Shown in pieces: positions 1 to 7,425 of a DNA stretch of 16,153 nucleotides; the first letter of the stretch is position 1, and each line of letters starts with the position of its first letter. The notes beneath the pieces were generated by a model. That model was not told the DNA's origin and did no database searches. It was given only the letters and a program-made list of their open reading frames with translations. The DNA is from Nitrospirota bacterium. GTDB lineage: Bacteria > Nitrospirota > 9FT-COMBO-42-15 > HDB-SIOI813. Made by a program: the position numbers and the translations under genes. Location of the stretch: assembly GCA_023248365.1 (NCBI GenBank), contig JAHFER010000013.1, positions 1 through 16,153 of the forward strand, in the 5' to 3' direction.

Positions 1-1
1 A

Positions 2-55
2 TTAGAAGGACAAATCATTAAAAGCAAAGAAAGGCAGGTGATGAAGAATATATAA
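2..55 (+). CDS. Possible C-terminal tail of a gene entering from the left edge
   Basis: One frame is open from the window edge to a TAA at 53-55 and would encode the lysine-rich tail LEGQIIKSKERQVMKNI. The other two forward frames close within the first 25 bases. Nothing in 17 residues identifies a family. The tail ends 29 bases before the next start codon, so it could be the upstream member of an operon with the secreted protein at 85. It could equally be chance; more sequence to the left would decide. Confidence 0.3.
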   Translation, partial: LEGQIIKSKERQVMKNI

Positions 56-84
56 ATCGTTTGGTAGTTAGAGGGGGATGTACA

Positions 85-624
85 ATGTTAGTAGGAAATC
101 ACATAAATAGGCCAAGGCTGATTATATTTTTAATAGCGATCTTAACCCTTTTCTCTGCAATTTCCTTTGCAGCCGAGGGCGAGAAGATTGCATGGAACAC
201 AATCCTTCCAGAAGAAAATAACCTTTCTTTACAGCAACAAAGAGTAGTAAGCGGCTTAGAAGTAACACTTTTTGAGCTTGAATCAATAATTGACAAAAAA
301 ATCCTCAACGGTGAAATTACAAAAGATACTGATTTCACCACAGATGGAGATGTGGCAATAGTTTACGATTATCTTATGTTCAGAATTTATGAATTAACAA
401 AAGTAGATAGAAATATAAAAGTAGAATTTACCGGGCAAGAGGGGATAAAATTAGATTATGAGAAGGCAGGTGCAAACTTCTTTAACTCTCTGGATAATTT
501 TAAACAGGCGATATACGTCTCTGACATCAAGTCTGGTATCAAGAGTTTAAAGGACTCCATGAGAGACCTAAGGTCGGCAATGAATCTTTATACCTCTTAC
601 CGTATTGCAATAGTAACACGGTAA
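85..624 (+). CDS. Small secreted/periplasmic protein of unknown function
   Basis: Encodes 179 residues. The ATG at 85 is chosen because GAGGGGG (71-77) lies seven bases upstream; an in-frame TTG at 61 would only add residues ahead of the signal peptide. Residues about 11-29 form a hydrophobic signal sequence ending SFA, followed by AEGEK, so signal peptidase I cleavage near residue 29 is likely. The mature part of about 150 residues is charged and apparently helical, with no cysteine, heme motif or recognisable catalytic motif. I do not recognise the family. The gene ends just before a strong terminator, so it is the last gene of its transcript. Confidence 0.75.
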   Translation: MLVGNHINRPRLIIFLIAILTLFSAISFAAEGEKIAWNTILPEENNLSLQQQRVVSGLEVTLFELESIIDKKILNGEITKDTDFTTDGDVAIVYDYLMFRIYELTKVDRNIKVEFTGQEGIKLDYEKAGANFFNSLDNFKQAIYVSDIKSGIKSLKDSMRDLRSAMNLYTSYRIAIVTR

Positions 625-648
625 AAATCTGGGAGGTATGTGTTCCCT

Positions 649-682
649 GGCTGCATCCTGTAAATGGATGCAGCCTTTTTTT
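649..682 (+). terminator. Rho-independent terminator
   Basis: A perfect 10-bp stem, GGCTGCATCC (649-658) with GGATGCAGCC (666-675), has a 7-base loop and is followed directly by seven T residues (676-682). It ends the transcript of the secreted protein gene 24 bases upstream. Confidence 0.93.
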
Positions 683-686
683 GTTT

Positions 687-826
687 GACGGCTTCGCAAA
701 AAGCCGGGTGCCCTCTGGGCGTGCGGCGTTGCGCTGCATCCTTCGTCATTGCAGCGGTAGCAACAAACTACGCCTCATTCCTCAGGATTTGCGCGCCTTG
801 CACCTGGAGCTTTTTACGAAGCCGTC
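687..826. repeat. 140-bp MITE-like element with terminal inverted repeats
   Basis: The left end GACGGCTTCGCAAAAAGC (687-704) and the right end GCTTTTTACGAAGCCGTC (809-826) are inverted copies differing at one base. The interior is GC-rich, unlike its surroundings, and has no convincing gene, although it opens short forward reading frames. From memory, similar elements ending in GAAGCCGTC are dispersed in Desulfobacterota and related genomes. It sits between two convergent genes, a typical neutral location. No transposase is present, so any mobility would be in trans. Confidence 0.75.
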
Positions 827-868
827 CGCTTACCACACTTATTACGAGGCGATCTTGTTTAAGAGGAA

Positions 869-1876
869 TTAATTGGCAAAGGACTTAATGTCTTCTGCAT
901 TGGCATTGGGAAGATTTTCAGGAAGCCGTACTGCCCCTATGTATCTTCTTACATAGTAAGGTTCATTTATACTTGATATAGTAACCTTCTTATTGCGGGA
1001 AGATGCATGAATCATCTTTCCTTCTCCTACATATATTCCAACATGAGACGGGAACCTTGCATATGTCCTGAAAAATATGAGATCGCCAATCTGGAGTTGT
1101 TCCTTCTTTGATATCTTAACCCCCGCCTTGAACTGTTCCCTGGCCGTTCTTGGAAGATCTATACTAAAATACCTGTAAACTGTCTGAACAAAGGCAGAAC
1201 AATCTATCCCTTTTAAACTACTGCCACCAAATCTGTATGGAACTCCAAGATAATCCATAGCCTTACCTACCAAAGAAAGCCAATTCTTATCCTTATCATT
1301 TTCTAACACTGGACTCACATCATTTTGCCCTAAAACATTAGAATCTTCACTCTGAAATTCTTCTCCATTATTTATGGCAGTGATATCTGTTTCAGTTGCA
1401 GATTCATCAGTTACATCAGGAAGTTCTTCTTCATTTTCAACAACTGGTACATAGATCTTCTGCCCAACTTTAAGGGAGTTTCCGGATAACTTATTTATCT
1501 TTTTGATTTCACTCACTGAGATACCCAGTTTTAAAGCAATCCTGTAGAGATTCTCTCCTTTTTCAACTGTATGCTCAGTAAGATTAGGCTTAACCTCTGC
1601 TAATTCATTTGATTTTATTGAATTCTTAGTCCTGGCTTTGGATAGTCTGGTTTGTTTTCCTTTGACATTTGCAGGAAGAGCTATAACATCCCCGGGATGT
1701 ATTCTTGAAGTATGTAACTTATTGGTATTTTTAATGTCTTTTACAGAAACGCCATGGTCCTTTGCAATATCATAAAGGGTCTCCCCTTTTTTTACCTTAT
1801 GTTTTTGAGCATTGGCCTCTGTAGAAAATATAAGTAATAATATCAGGCAGGTTGTTAAATATAATAATTTACGCAC
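869..1876 (-). CDS. Exported LysM-NlpC/P60 peptidoglycan endopeptidase
   Basis: Cell-wall hydrolase predicted to cut stem peptides of peptidoglycan in the periplasm. With the GTG start at 1876 it has 335 residues: a signal peptide ending ANA (about residue 23), LysM repeat 1 (about 26-68), LysM repeat 2 (about 102-144), an acidic linker of about 60 residues, then NlpC/P60 (about 199-320). The catalytic cysteine lies in GIDCSAF (Cys226), the histidine in SHVGIYVG (His278) and the third polar residue is probably His290 in MIHAS. The start is uncertain: a GGAGG complement at 1890-1894 favours the GTG at 1876 or a CTG one codon earlier, while an in-frame TTG at 1942 would put 22 extra residues before the signal peptide. 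It is related to Spr/MepS-type enzymes. The gene runs convergently towards the repeat element. Confidence 0.9.
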   Translation of the reverse strand: MRKLLYLTTCLILLLIFSTEANAQKHKVKKGETLYDIAKDHGVSVKDIKNTNKLHTSRIHPGDVIALPANVKGKQTRLSKARTKNSIKSNELAEVKPNLTEHTVEKGENLYRIALKLGISVSEIKKINKLSGNSLKVGQKIYVPVVENEEELPDVTDESATETDITAINNGEEFQSEDSNVLGQNDVSPVLENDKDKNWLSLVGKAMDYLGVPYRFGGSSLKGIDCSAFVQTVYRYFSIDLPRTAREQFKAGVKISKKEQLQIGDLIFFRTYARFPSHVGIYVGEGKMIHASSRNKKVTISSINEPYYVRRYIGAVRLPENLPNANAEDIKSFAN

Positions 1877-2066
1877 CAGGTAACTTAAACCTCCAGTTGC
1901 ATTTAATGTGATTATAAGCCGATTAATTTTGGAATGATCCAAAAACAGAGATGATTATTTTATATTTATTCGGCTGTTAAATACTGTTCTTTAATGAAAA
2001 TCCATTACTTAAAACGGATTACTAATGACTAAGGCAATGGTTAAAATAATCTATTTACTTATTGTT

Positions 2067-2072
2067 TGTCAA
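2067..2072 (-). promoter_or_regulatory. Weak candidate -35 element for the NlpC/P60 gene
   Basis: TTGACA is present on the minus strand at 2072-2067 in the AT-rich 214-bp gap between the metalloprotease stop and the NlpC/P60 start. No good -10 hexamer lies at 16-18 bases, so this is only a weak hint that the hydrolase has its own promoter. Confidence 0.25.
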
Positions 2073-2089
2073 GGGAAAAAGTGTAAGTG

Positions 2090-4159
2090 TCAGTTGTCAG
2101 TGTACTTTCGTACTTTGGAAATAGCACAAAGACTACAGTACCTGATAAATAAAAATAAAATTACCCCAAATAAAATTATCTTTTCAAATAATGTAGTTTT
2201 TAATAATATGAATGCTGCTCCTATAGCAGGAAAAAGGATTACCCGTACAATAAATGGCGCCGGAGGATGTTGTTCCAGAAAAACAGCAATAGAAGGGCTT
2301 ACGTTGTAATACATACTTACAAATCTTCTCCCAAAACTGTAAGGAATCAGGTATTCATCTCTGAACTTCCTAAGAATCTTAACAAAAGGAGAATCTGGTG
2401 AACCAAATGCAGCAGTTGCAATAAAACACCTCTTATCGCTTTTCGTTTTAACTGTTGTCGTATCAGTTTGAGTATCAGAAGATGCAGATGTTGGCAGGTA
2501 TACATCAGTAGTTGCATCACAAACACTGTTTAGTGATGCCTTGTAATAATATGAGGAAGAACCGTAATTTTCCGGGTCTATTAAAACCACAGGTATTAAA
2601 AATACCTCACTATAGGTTGAACCAAATCCGTCTACAGTATAACATCCGTATTTACTTATCGAATTAAGCCCCACCTCATCATGTTCATAACCAGAGCCAT
2701 CGCTGCGTATTTTTACAACCATAGCCGCCCAATTATTTCCAGTTGAACCGTTAAATGCGATTGTCAACTGATTCTCATTGTTGTCTTCCGGAAGAAAATG
2801 TATATAGTTAGACCCTAATTCATGAGGTGCGCTTTCACCACTTACTTCAGAAAATGAAACAGGATATTTGTTGTGCATCCTGGAAACAGCCACACTTCCA
2901 AACTGTAAACCTTCCTTATATCCCTTGTCAGGATACCCTGATGCCGTGAGGGCGTTTAAGGAAACAAAATCCTTAAATGCAGATTCAAAATTCCCCTTAT
3001 TATAAAAATTGGCAAGAACACTGTCTATGGCCTTTAATCCCCCTTCTGAACTTTCCCAAACATCTTTAACGAACTTATTATCACCGCCTAAGTAAACATC
3101 TGTCATAAAAAGTACAAACAGTACATCACCATATTCATGATCAGAATATTTAGAACCTGAATCTTGAATGGAAACCCAGGGAGCCCTTAGCCAATTCCTG
3201 ACCCTGGGGTAGTATTCATTTACTTCATTGTATACCACTTCCTCCATCCATGTTGCAGTAGACTCAAGCCACCAGTGATTCTCTGCTAAAAACCAGTTAT
3301 TAATGGAGGGATAACTAAACTGTATAGCATGAAAAAATTCATGGGCAGCGGTAATTTTCATAGTATTAGAATCGTTGAAATAGCTATTAACAAGTATATA
3401 AGAAGGCGAATCCGGCAGCTCACTTTTACATATATTCTGACTGTCACAGTATGTGGTCGTCAGTCCAAGGAAATTATGTCCCAGCGTCGGAGTCTTATCA
3501 TCATCATTTCCTGTTATCTCATCCTGAGTATTGGCTATATAAACATCATATAAAAAAGAACCAGACCCTGTTGGCTCTATATACCCTTTACCCGTTATTT
3601 CTGTTGCCCATACCGCTTCAAAGTAAGAGGCCCATTTCTCTACTACATCAGGTATGCCCGTACACGGCTTCCCTGCTAATTTCATGGAACAGTTCACAAT
3701 ATTATCATAAGCTATTCCTGAATCTGCACCCTTTAAATTGTTCCCCCACTCAATACTGAAATTCTCTGTTTCAACCCAATTGGGAAGCAGGTGTCCGTCC
3801 CTTATTGCCTTCTTTGCAGACAGAGTTGCATATCGCGGTAAAGATAAAGGTACCTTCTCAGAAGACTTCACTAGGAAATTAGCCCCTGCGGCTTTTCTGA
3901 ATTCAATGCTCCACTTATCCCACTTTCTTCTAATATCCATAATAGTTAAAGTAGCATCTTCTCTAAGAGGCAAATCAACACCTGATTTTTTATAATTGGA
4001 TACACCTGCATCCTGCCCTAAAATAGTTTTAAGATTGTTAAGAGCAGTCGTTTCTTCTTCTGCAATCTGAGGTTGGCCATAACCGTAGGTAACAGAGCTA
4101 TAATTCAATAATAATAAAAATACTGGAACAAGCATTATGGCAGGAAAGCGTAACGTCAT
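2090..4159 (-). CDS. Exported MXAN_6640-like putative zinc metalloprotease with CFI-box C-terminus
   Basis: Encodes 689 residues. Residues about 8-26 are a signal peptide. The zincin motif AAHEFFHAIQF gives HExxH at 273-277, and WLESTATWMEE about 20 residues later supplies a plausible third zinc ligand (Glu299). This pattern matches the MXAN_6640-type putative metalloproteases. A middle region rich in beta structure follows. From residue 578 CFIATAAFGS begins a CFI-box C-terminal domain, a putative surface-sorting or attachment module found in exported proteins, then two hydrophobic segments (about 637-655 and 660-674) and a short basic tail. The protein is therefore probably exported and held in an envelope membrane. 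No clear ribosome binding site precedes the ATG. Substrate unknown; protease activity is inferred from motifs only. Confidence 0.82.
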   Translation of the reverse strand: MTLRFPAIMLVPVFLLLLNYSSVTYGYGQPQIAEEETTALNNLKTILGQDAGVSNYKKSGVDLPLREDATLTIMDIRRKWDKWSIEFRKAAGANFLVKSSEKVPLSLPRYATLSAKKAIRDGHLLPNWVETENFSIEWGNNLKGADSGIAYDNIVNCSMKLAGKPCTGIPDVVEKWASYFEAVWATEITGKGYIEPTGSGSFLYDVYIANTQDEITGNDDDKTPTLGHNFLGLTTTYCDSQNICKSELPDSPSYILVNSYFNDSNTMKITAAHEFFHAIQFSYPSINNWFLAENHWWLESTATWMEEVVYNEVNEYYPRVRNWLRAPWVSIQDSGSKYSDHEYGDVLFVLFMTDVYLGGDNKFVKDVWESSEGGLKAIDSVLANFYNKGNFESAFKDFVSLNALTASGYPDKGYKEGLQFGSVAVSRMHNKYPVSFSEVSGESAPHELGSNYIHFLPEDNNENQLTIAFNGSTGNNWAAMVVKIRSDGSGYEHDEVGLNSISKYGCYTVDGFGSTYSEVFLIPVVLIDPENYGSSSYYYKASLNSVCDATTDVYLPTSASSDTQTDTTTVKTKSDKRCFIATAAFGSPDSPFVKILRKFRDEYLIPYSFGRRFVSMYYNVSPSIAVFLEQHPPAPFIVRVILFPAIGAAFILLKTTLFEKIILFGVILFLFIRYCSLCAISKVRKYTDN

Positions 4160-4233
4160 TTTGCGTTAGTTTAACATCAAAAATAATATAAAACAAATTT
4201 ATCTGATTGACAGACAAAAACAGGATATGTTAA

Positions 4234-4250
4234 AACCGTAGCCTACGGTT
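4234..4250. promoter_or_regulatory. 17-bp palindrome, possible operator
   Basis: AACCGTAG, one central base, then CTACGGTT form a perfect inverted repeat. A further half-site AACCGTA occurs at 4260-4266. The site lies between the start of the minus-strand metalloprotease gene and tRNA-Leu, directly beside a minus-strand TTGACA (4254-4259 on the plus strand reads TTGTCA). There is no T-tract, so an operator is more likely than a terminator. No regulator is identified. Confidence 0.4.
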
Positions 4251-4291
4251 AATTTGTCAAACCGTACATATGATTTATTTTTTTGATTAAT

Positions 4292-4380
4292 GCCGGGGTG
4301 GTGGAATTGGTAGACACACGGGACTTAAAATCCCGAGGACCGCAAGGTTCGTGGGGGTTCAAATCCCCCCCCCGGCACCA
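4292..4380 (+). tRNA. tRNA-Leu(UAA)
   Basis: Complete class II tRNA. The acceptor stem GCCGGGG (4292-4298) pairs with CCCCGGC (4370-4376), followed by discriminator A and an encoded CCA (4378-4380). The anticodon loop CTTAAAA is closed by CGGGA/TCCCG and places TAA at 4326-4328, reading UUA codons. A long variable arm is present, as expected for leucine, and the T arm contains GGTTCAAATC. A TTGTCA/TATTTT pair (4254-4259, 4276-4281) is a possible but weak promoter. Confidence 0.97.
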
Positions 4381-4406
4381 TTTCAACAAAGAGACATTAA
4401 TATAAC

Positions 4407-4434
4407 TTGACAAATGTGATAATTAGTCTATATT
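4407..4434 (+). promoter_or_regulatory. Candidate sigma-70 promoter for the STAS-PilZ gene
   Basis: TTGACA (4407-4412) and TATATT (4429-4434) are separated by 16 bases in the gap after tRNA-Leu. Both hexamers are close to consensus, though the local AT content raises the chance of random matches. It would give a leader of about 200 bases. Confidence 0.45.
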
Positions 4435-4535
4435 TTATAATTACGTTATATTTCTGTATAAAAATATATCATCTTTGAATCTCTCACCCAGTTACCATAA
4501 AACGTATTGTGAAGCTCATAGAATTACGTATTTAT

Positions 4536-4551
4536 GGGCACAAAAATTGCA
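4536..4551 (+). promoter_or_regulatory. Sigma-54 promoter (-24/-12) for the STAS-PilZ gene
   Basis: GGGCAC, five A residues, then TTGCA match the sigma-54 consensus TGGCAC-N5-TTGCA at all fixed positions but the first, with the required GG-to-GC spacing. Predicted transcription start is near 4562, giving a leader of about 85 bases before the ATG at 4647. A sigma-54 activator is encoded two genes along, which fits a shared control circuit. Confidence 0.65.
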
Positions 4552-4646
4552 GTCTTTTATTAACTAATATTGAAGCTTTCTAAGTTCTAACGGTTATTAA
4601 TAACACTCATATGAGGGATAGCAGCATTAAATAGCTGCAAAAAATT

Positions 4647-5369
4647 ATGATGAATGAGCAATCATCCTTTTCAATTCGCAAAAGAGGAGAAATATCACTC
4701 CTTGATTTAAACGGTAAAATCATTGGCAGTAGGGCACTTCTTATAAAAGATGAACTTTACCGTCTGAGAGAATCCGGTATATCAAGTATCATATTGAATT
4801 TCGAAGATGTTACATCAATTGATTCCCTTGGAATCATGGCCATAACAGCTTTGATAAAAGACGGCCTGTCCATCAAAATAATTAATTTGGGTAGCGCCTG
4901 CAGAGAGATATTAGAACAAAGTCATTCTGCCTCTTTAATTCCCATTTTTCATACCGAGGATGAGGCATTGGGGAATACAATCGCAGAGAATAGCTCATTT
5001 AACGAAAGGAGGAAACATAACAGAATTACTACAAATATGCCCATTGAAATCCTGATAAATAACAATGGACATCGGGGAGTGTTATTAAATATAAGCGAAG
5101 AAGGGGCGCTTGTCGGATATTTAGACAATCTCGGTGCCGAACCTCACTCGATAAAAGAAATTAATATAATGATGAAACTCCCCTTTTTAGGTTCTCTTGA
5201 ATTAGATGGGTTACCAGTCAGGTTTGGGAGAAACAGTGACATGAACACGATAGGCATACAACTCTCATCAACTGAAAAGAGCCGTAGATTAATGGATCAG
5301 GTGTATAATAAGACCACACACAAATCCGATTTCTTACCTCCTAACTACCCATTGGAAGGTCCTGCATAG
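4647..5369 (+). CDS. STAS-PilZ fusion protein (anti-anti-sigma-like plus c-di-GMP receptor domain)
   Basis: A cytoplasmic 240-residue signalling protein with two domains. Residues about 8-110 are a STAS domain with the motif DVTSIDSLGI; Ser60 occupies the position phosphorylated in anti-anti-sigma factors such as SpoIIAA. Residues about 118-225 are a PilZ domain with both c-di-GMP motifs intact: RxxxR (Arg122, Arg126) and NxSxxG (Asn148, Ser150, Gly153). It could couple c-di-GMP level to a partner-switching output, but the partner kinase or anti-sigma factor is not in the window. The start is one of two consecutive ATGs without a strong ribosome binding site; a small hairpin GCAGC/GCTGC (4621-4638) sits just upstream and may limit translation. 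It precedes the sigma-54 activator by 173 bases. Confidence 0.88.
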   Translation: MMNEQSSFSIRKRGEISLLDLNGKIIGSRALLIKDELYRLRESGISSIILNFEDVTSIDSLGIMAITALIKDGLSIKIINLGSACREILEQSHSASLIPIFHTEDEALGNTIAENSSFNERRKHNRITTNMPIEILINNNGHRGVLLNISEEGALVGYLDNLGAEPHSIKEINIMMKLPFLGSLELDGLPVRFGRNSDMNTIGIQLSSTEKSRRLMDQVYNKTTHKSDFLPPNYPLEGPA

Positions 5370-5371
5370 CA

Positions 5372-5399
5372 ACAGATTGCCACTGCACAGGCAATCTGT
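5372..5399 (+). other. Perfect 10-bp hairpin after the STAS-PilZ gene
   Basis: ACAGATTGCC (5372-5381) pairs with GGCAATCTGT (5390-5399) over an 8-base loop, two bases after the stop codon. It is followed by CCCC and an A-tract rather than T residues, so it is not a canonical intrinsic terminator. It may protect the 3' end or cause partial termination. Confidence 0.5.
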
Positions 5400-5461
5400 C
5401 CCCAAAAAAACCTTCACATTGATCACCTCACAAAAAAAACCGACACAAAAAAACACAGTTA

Positions 5462-5491
5462 TTGACAAGACAAAACATAATAGCGTATTAT
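5462..5491 (+). promoter_or_regulatory. Sigma-70 promoter for the sigma-54 activator gene
   Basis: Perfect TTGACA (5462-5467) and TATTAT (5486-5491) with an 18-base spacer lie about 50 bases before the activator start codon. The arrangement suggests the activator is made by the housekeeping sigma factor independently of the hairpin-terminated upstream gene. Confidence 0.6.
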
Positions 5492-5542
5492 ACAAAGGTT
5501 TTAACTACCCAAATGAATATATAAAAGGAGCTATTCCGCCGA

Positions 5543-7081
5543 ATGGAGCTATTCTGTGAGAAGGTCTTAGGTCTTAGAATAAGCAAAAAACTTGTTGAAG
5601 TTTGCAACAACTGGGGATTTAATATCCGCTATTTCAATAGCCATGCCCAGGAGATAAAGAGCATCTACAAGTCAGAAAATACCTTATGTGGTCTTATCGA
5701 ACAAAACCCGCAGGCAAAACATGAAGCTGACCTGTGTATAAAAAAACTCGCTCAGGAAGCAAAAGATTCAAAACGCTCATTAATAGAAAAATGCCCTGCA
5801 GGCCTTACAGTCCTGGTAGTTCCAATTATAAACAATGATAACTGCCTTGGATTTGTTATGGCCGTTGGCGTATTTGATCATAAACCAACTGATAAGGAGT
5901 CCCAGGAATTAAGGGCACATGCATCAGCATTTAATATTGACCTGAAAGAGTATGAAGAAAGATTCCAAAATGTACCAATAATAACCCAGGAAAAACTTGA
6001 AGTATTCAAGGGACTCCTTGAAACCATGGTCGAAGAAATGGTGAGTTACCAAAGGGAAATCTCCAAAGTTGAAGCGCAGCACTCTTATCCTGAGATTCAG
6101 AAGAACTTTGACTTCTCCAGTGTTGTAGGTAAAAGTCCCCCTCTTTTAAAGATCTTTGGGACACTTGAGAAAATCATACCGAGTGATAGTACCGTCCTGA
6201 TATTGGGAGAAAGCGGAACTGGAAAAGAACTGATTGCACGGATAGTCCACTATAACAGTCCCAGAAAAGATAAGGCATTTATAGCAGAGAACTGCAGCGC
6301 CTTCAGTGAAAATCTGCTTGAATCTGAGTTATTCGGCCATGAAAAAGGGGCTTTCACTGGTGCAGTTATCCAAAAAAAGGGACTTTTTGAACTTGCTGAT
6401 GGAGGTACCTTCCTTCTTGATGAAATAGGTGATACAAGCCCGGCCCTTCAGACAAAGATGCTTCGTGTCTTACAGGACGGGGTATTTAAGCGTGTTGGAG
6501 GAACAAAATTCATAAATGTAGACGTAAGAGTTGTTGCTGCCACAAATAAAGACCTTAAGAAGATGGTTGAAAAAGGGACATTCAGGGAAGACCTTTATTA
6601 TCGTTTGAATGAAATAAAGATACATTTACCCCCTCTTAGAGAAAGGGCAGAAGACATACCTATTCTATGTAACTATTTTCTGACAAAATTCTGCACAGAA
6701 CGTAATATCCCTCTTAAAGAGCTATCCGATGAAGTAACTGAATATTTCTTAAATTATGGTTGGCCCGGAAATATAAGGGAACTTCAAAACGAAATAAAAA
6801 GAACAACCCTTCTGGCTGGTTTCGATACTTTAATTACTAAAAAACTCATTTCAACAAACATAATTGAAGAGGTAGAGAAAAAATCTTTTATAAAAAAACC
6901 CAAATCTTCAGGTTCCCTCAAGTCTATTATTGAAAACGTAGAGAGGGATGTTCTCAGGGAAGGACTTGAAAGAACCAACTTTAATAAGAGCAAACTTGCA
7001 AGAGAACTTGATATAAGCAGAAAAAATTTGATTCTAAAAGTATTAAAATATGGCCTTGAAAAGAATGAAAAGAAAAAATAA
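5543..7081 (+). CDS. Sigma-54-dependent transcriptional activator with PocR-like sensor domain
   Basis: Encodes 512 residues. Residues about 15-140 resemble a PocR ligand-sensing domain, with conserved-looking cysteines Cys49 (LCGLI), Cys65 and Cys84 (KCPAGL). A helical linker leads to the AAA+ domain (about 190-415): Walker A GESGTGKE (222-229), the sigma-54 contact loop GAFTGA (269-274), Walker B GGTFLLDEIG (Asp293, Glu294) and an arginine-finger region RLNEIKIHLPPLRER. A Fis-type helix-turn-helix closes the protein (about 465-508). All motifs needed for open-complex formation are intact. There is no receiver domain, so activation is probably by a ligand or redox state, not phosphotransfer. 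AAGGAG at 5525-5530 is 12 bases from the ATG, a rather long spacing. The likely targets are the sigma-54 promoters at 4536 and 7410. Confidence 0.93.
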   Translation: MELFCEKVLGLRISKKLVEVCNNWGFNIRYFNSHAQEIKSIYKSENTLCGLIEQNPQAKHEADLCIKKLAQEAKDSKRSLIEKCPAGLTVLVVPIINNDNCLGFVMAVGVFDHKPTDKESQELRAHASAFNIDLKEYEERFQNVPIITQEKLEVFKGLLETMVEEMVSYQREISKVEAQHSYPEIQKNFDFSSVVGKSPPLLKIFGTLEKIIPSDSTVLILGESGTGKELIARIVHYNSPRKDKAFIAENCSAFSENLLESELFGHEKGAFTGAVIQKKGLFELADGGTFLLDEIGDTSPALQTKMLRVLQDGVFKRVGGTKFINVDVRVVAATNKDLKKMVEKGTFREDLYYRLNEIKIHLPPLRERAEDIPILCNYFLTKFCTERNIPLKELSDEVTEYFLNYGWPGNIRELQNEIKRTTLLAGFDTLITKKLISTNIIEEVEKKSFIKKPKSSGSLKSIIENVERDVLREGLERTNFNKSKLARELDISRKNLILKVLKYGLEKNEKKK

Positions 7082-7409
7082 AGATCGTAGTAAAGATACA
7101 CATTAGTTTTCCTTCATAAAATCAATAAGATATTTCACCTTTCAAAAGCACTTTTCTTTACTGTATACTTTTTACACAGACAAATCATAAAACTATAGTT
7201 TAAGGTCTATAGTCTGTCTTCCATGCCGCTTTCTGCTAACTGTTTACTGTTTACTGCTTGCTGTCCTTAAAATATACCTTGACAAATACCATCAAAATCA
7301 TGTATCAAGGTTCGACAATGAATAAAATGTTGATAGATTAAAGTACCTTCTCACCTTCAAGGGGCGGGTTGGAAAGGGGATGGGGTATTTCTGTCTAACT
7401 CATCTAACA
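7082..7409. other. 328-bp gene-free spacer upstream of the cytochrome operon
   Basis: No coding region is supported on either strand. It holds a 12-bp perfect palindrome AAACTATAGTTT (7190-7201) and a second CTATAG core (7207-7212). It also holds a CCTTGA/TCAAGG inverted repeat (7277-7282, 7305-7310) and a G-rich tract (7352-7386) resembling dispersed CCTTCAAGGGG-type repeats. The position, upstream of a sigma-54 promoter, is where activator-binding sites are expected. Confidence 0.6.
7190..7212. promoter_or_regulatory. Candidate upstream activator sites
   Basis: AAACTATAGTTT (7190-7201) is a perfect palindrome, and CTATAG recurs at 7207-7212, 14 bases after the first core. They lie about 200 bases before the sigma-54 promoter, a usual range for enhancer-binding proteins looping onto sigma-54 polymerase. 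Binding by the activator encoded just upstream is inferred only. Confidence 0.3.
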
Positions 7410-7425
7410 TGGCATAAATGTTGCA
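7410..7425 (+). promoter_or_regulatory. Sigma-54 promoter of the cytochrome operon
   Basis: TGGCAT, AAATG, then TTGCA match the sigma-54 consensus TGGCAC-N5-TTGCA with one difference and exact spacing. The predicted start is near 7436, leaving about 24 leader bases before the cytochrome ATG at 7460. The site lies in the spacer directly downstream of a sigma-54 activator gene, which strengthens the call. Confidence 0.78.

Noticed and set aside
664..888. Short forward reading frames of 74 and 63 codons
   Set aside because: They lie mainly in the terminator and inverted-repeat element, have no ribosome binding site, and run into the convergent NlpC/P60 gene.
1877..1942. TTG start for the NlpC/P60 protein
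   Set aside because: It adds 22 residues ahead of an otherwise normal signal peptide, and the GGAGG-like site lies downstream of it.
5377..5559. 60-codon reading frame between the STAS-PilZ and activator genes
   Set aside because: It begins inside a hairpin, spans the likely activator promoter and overlaps the activator start; no family features or ribosome binding site.
7279..7310. TTGACA-N18-TATCAA as a sigma-70 promoter of the cytochrome operon
   Set aside because: The -10 element is poor and the sigma-54 site closer to the gene matches much better; kept only as a remote alternative.
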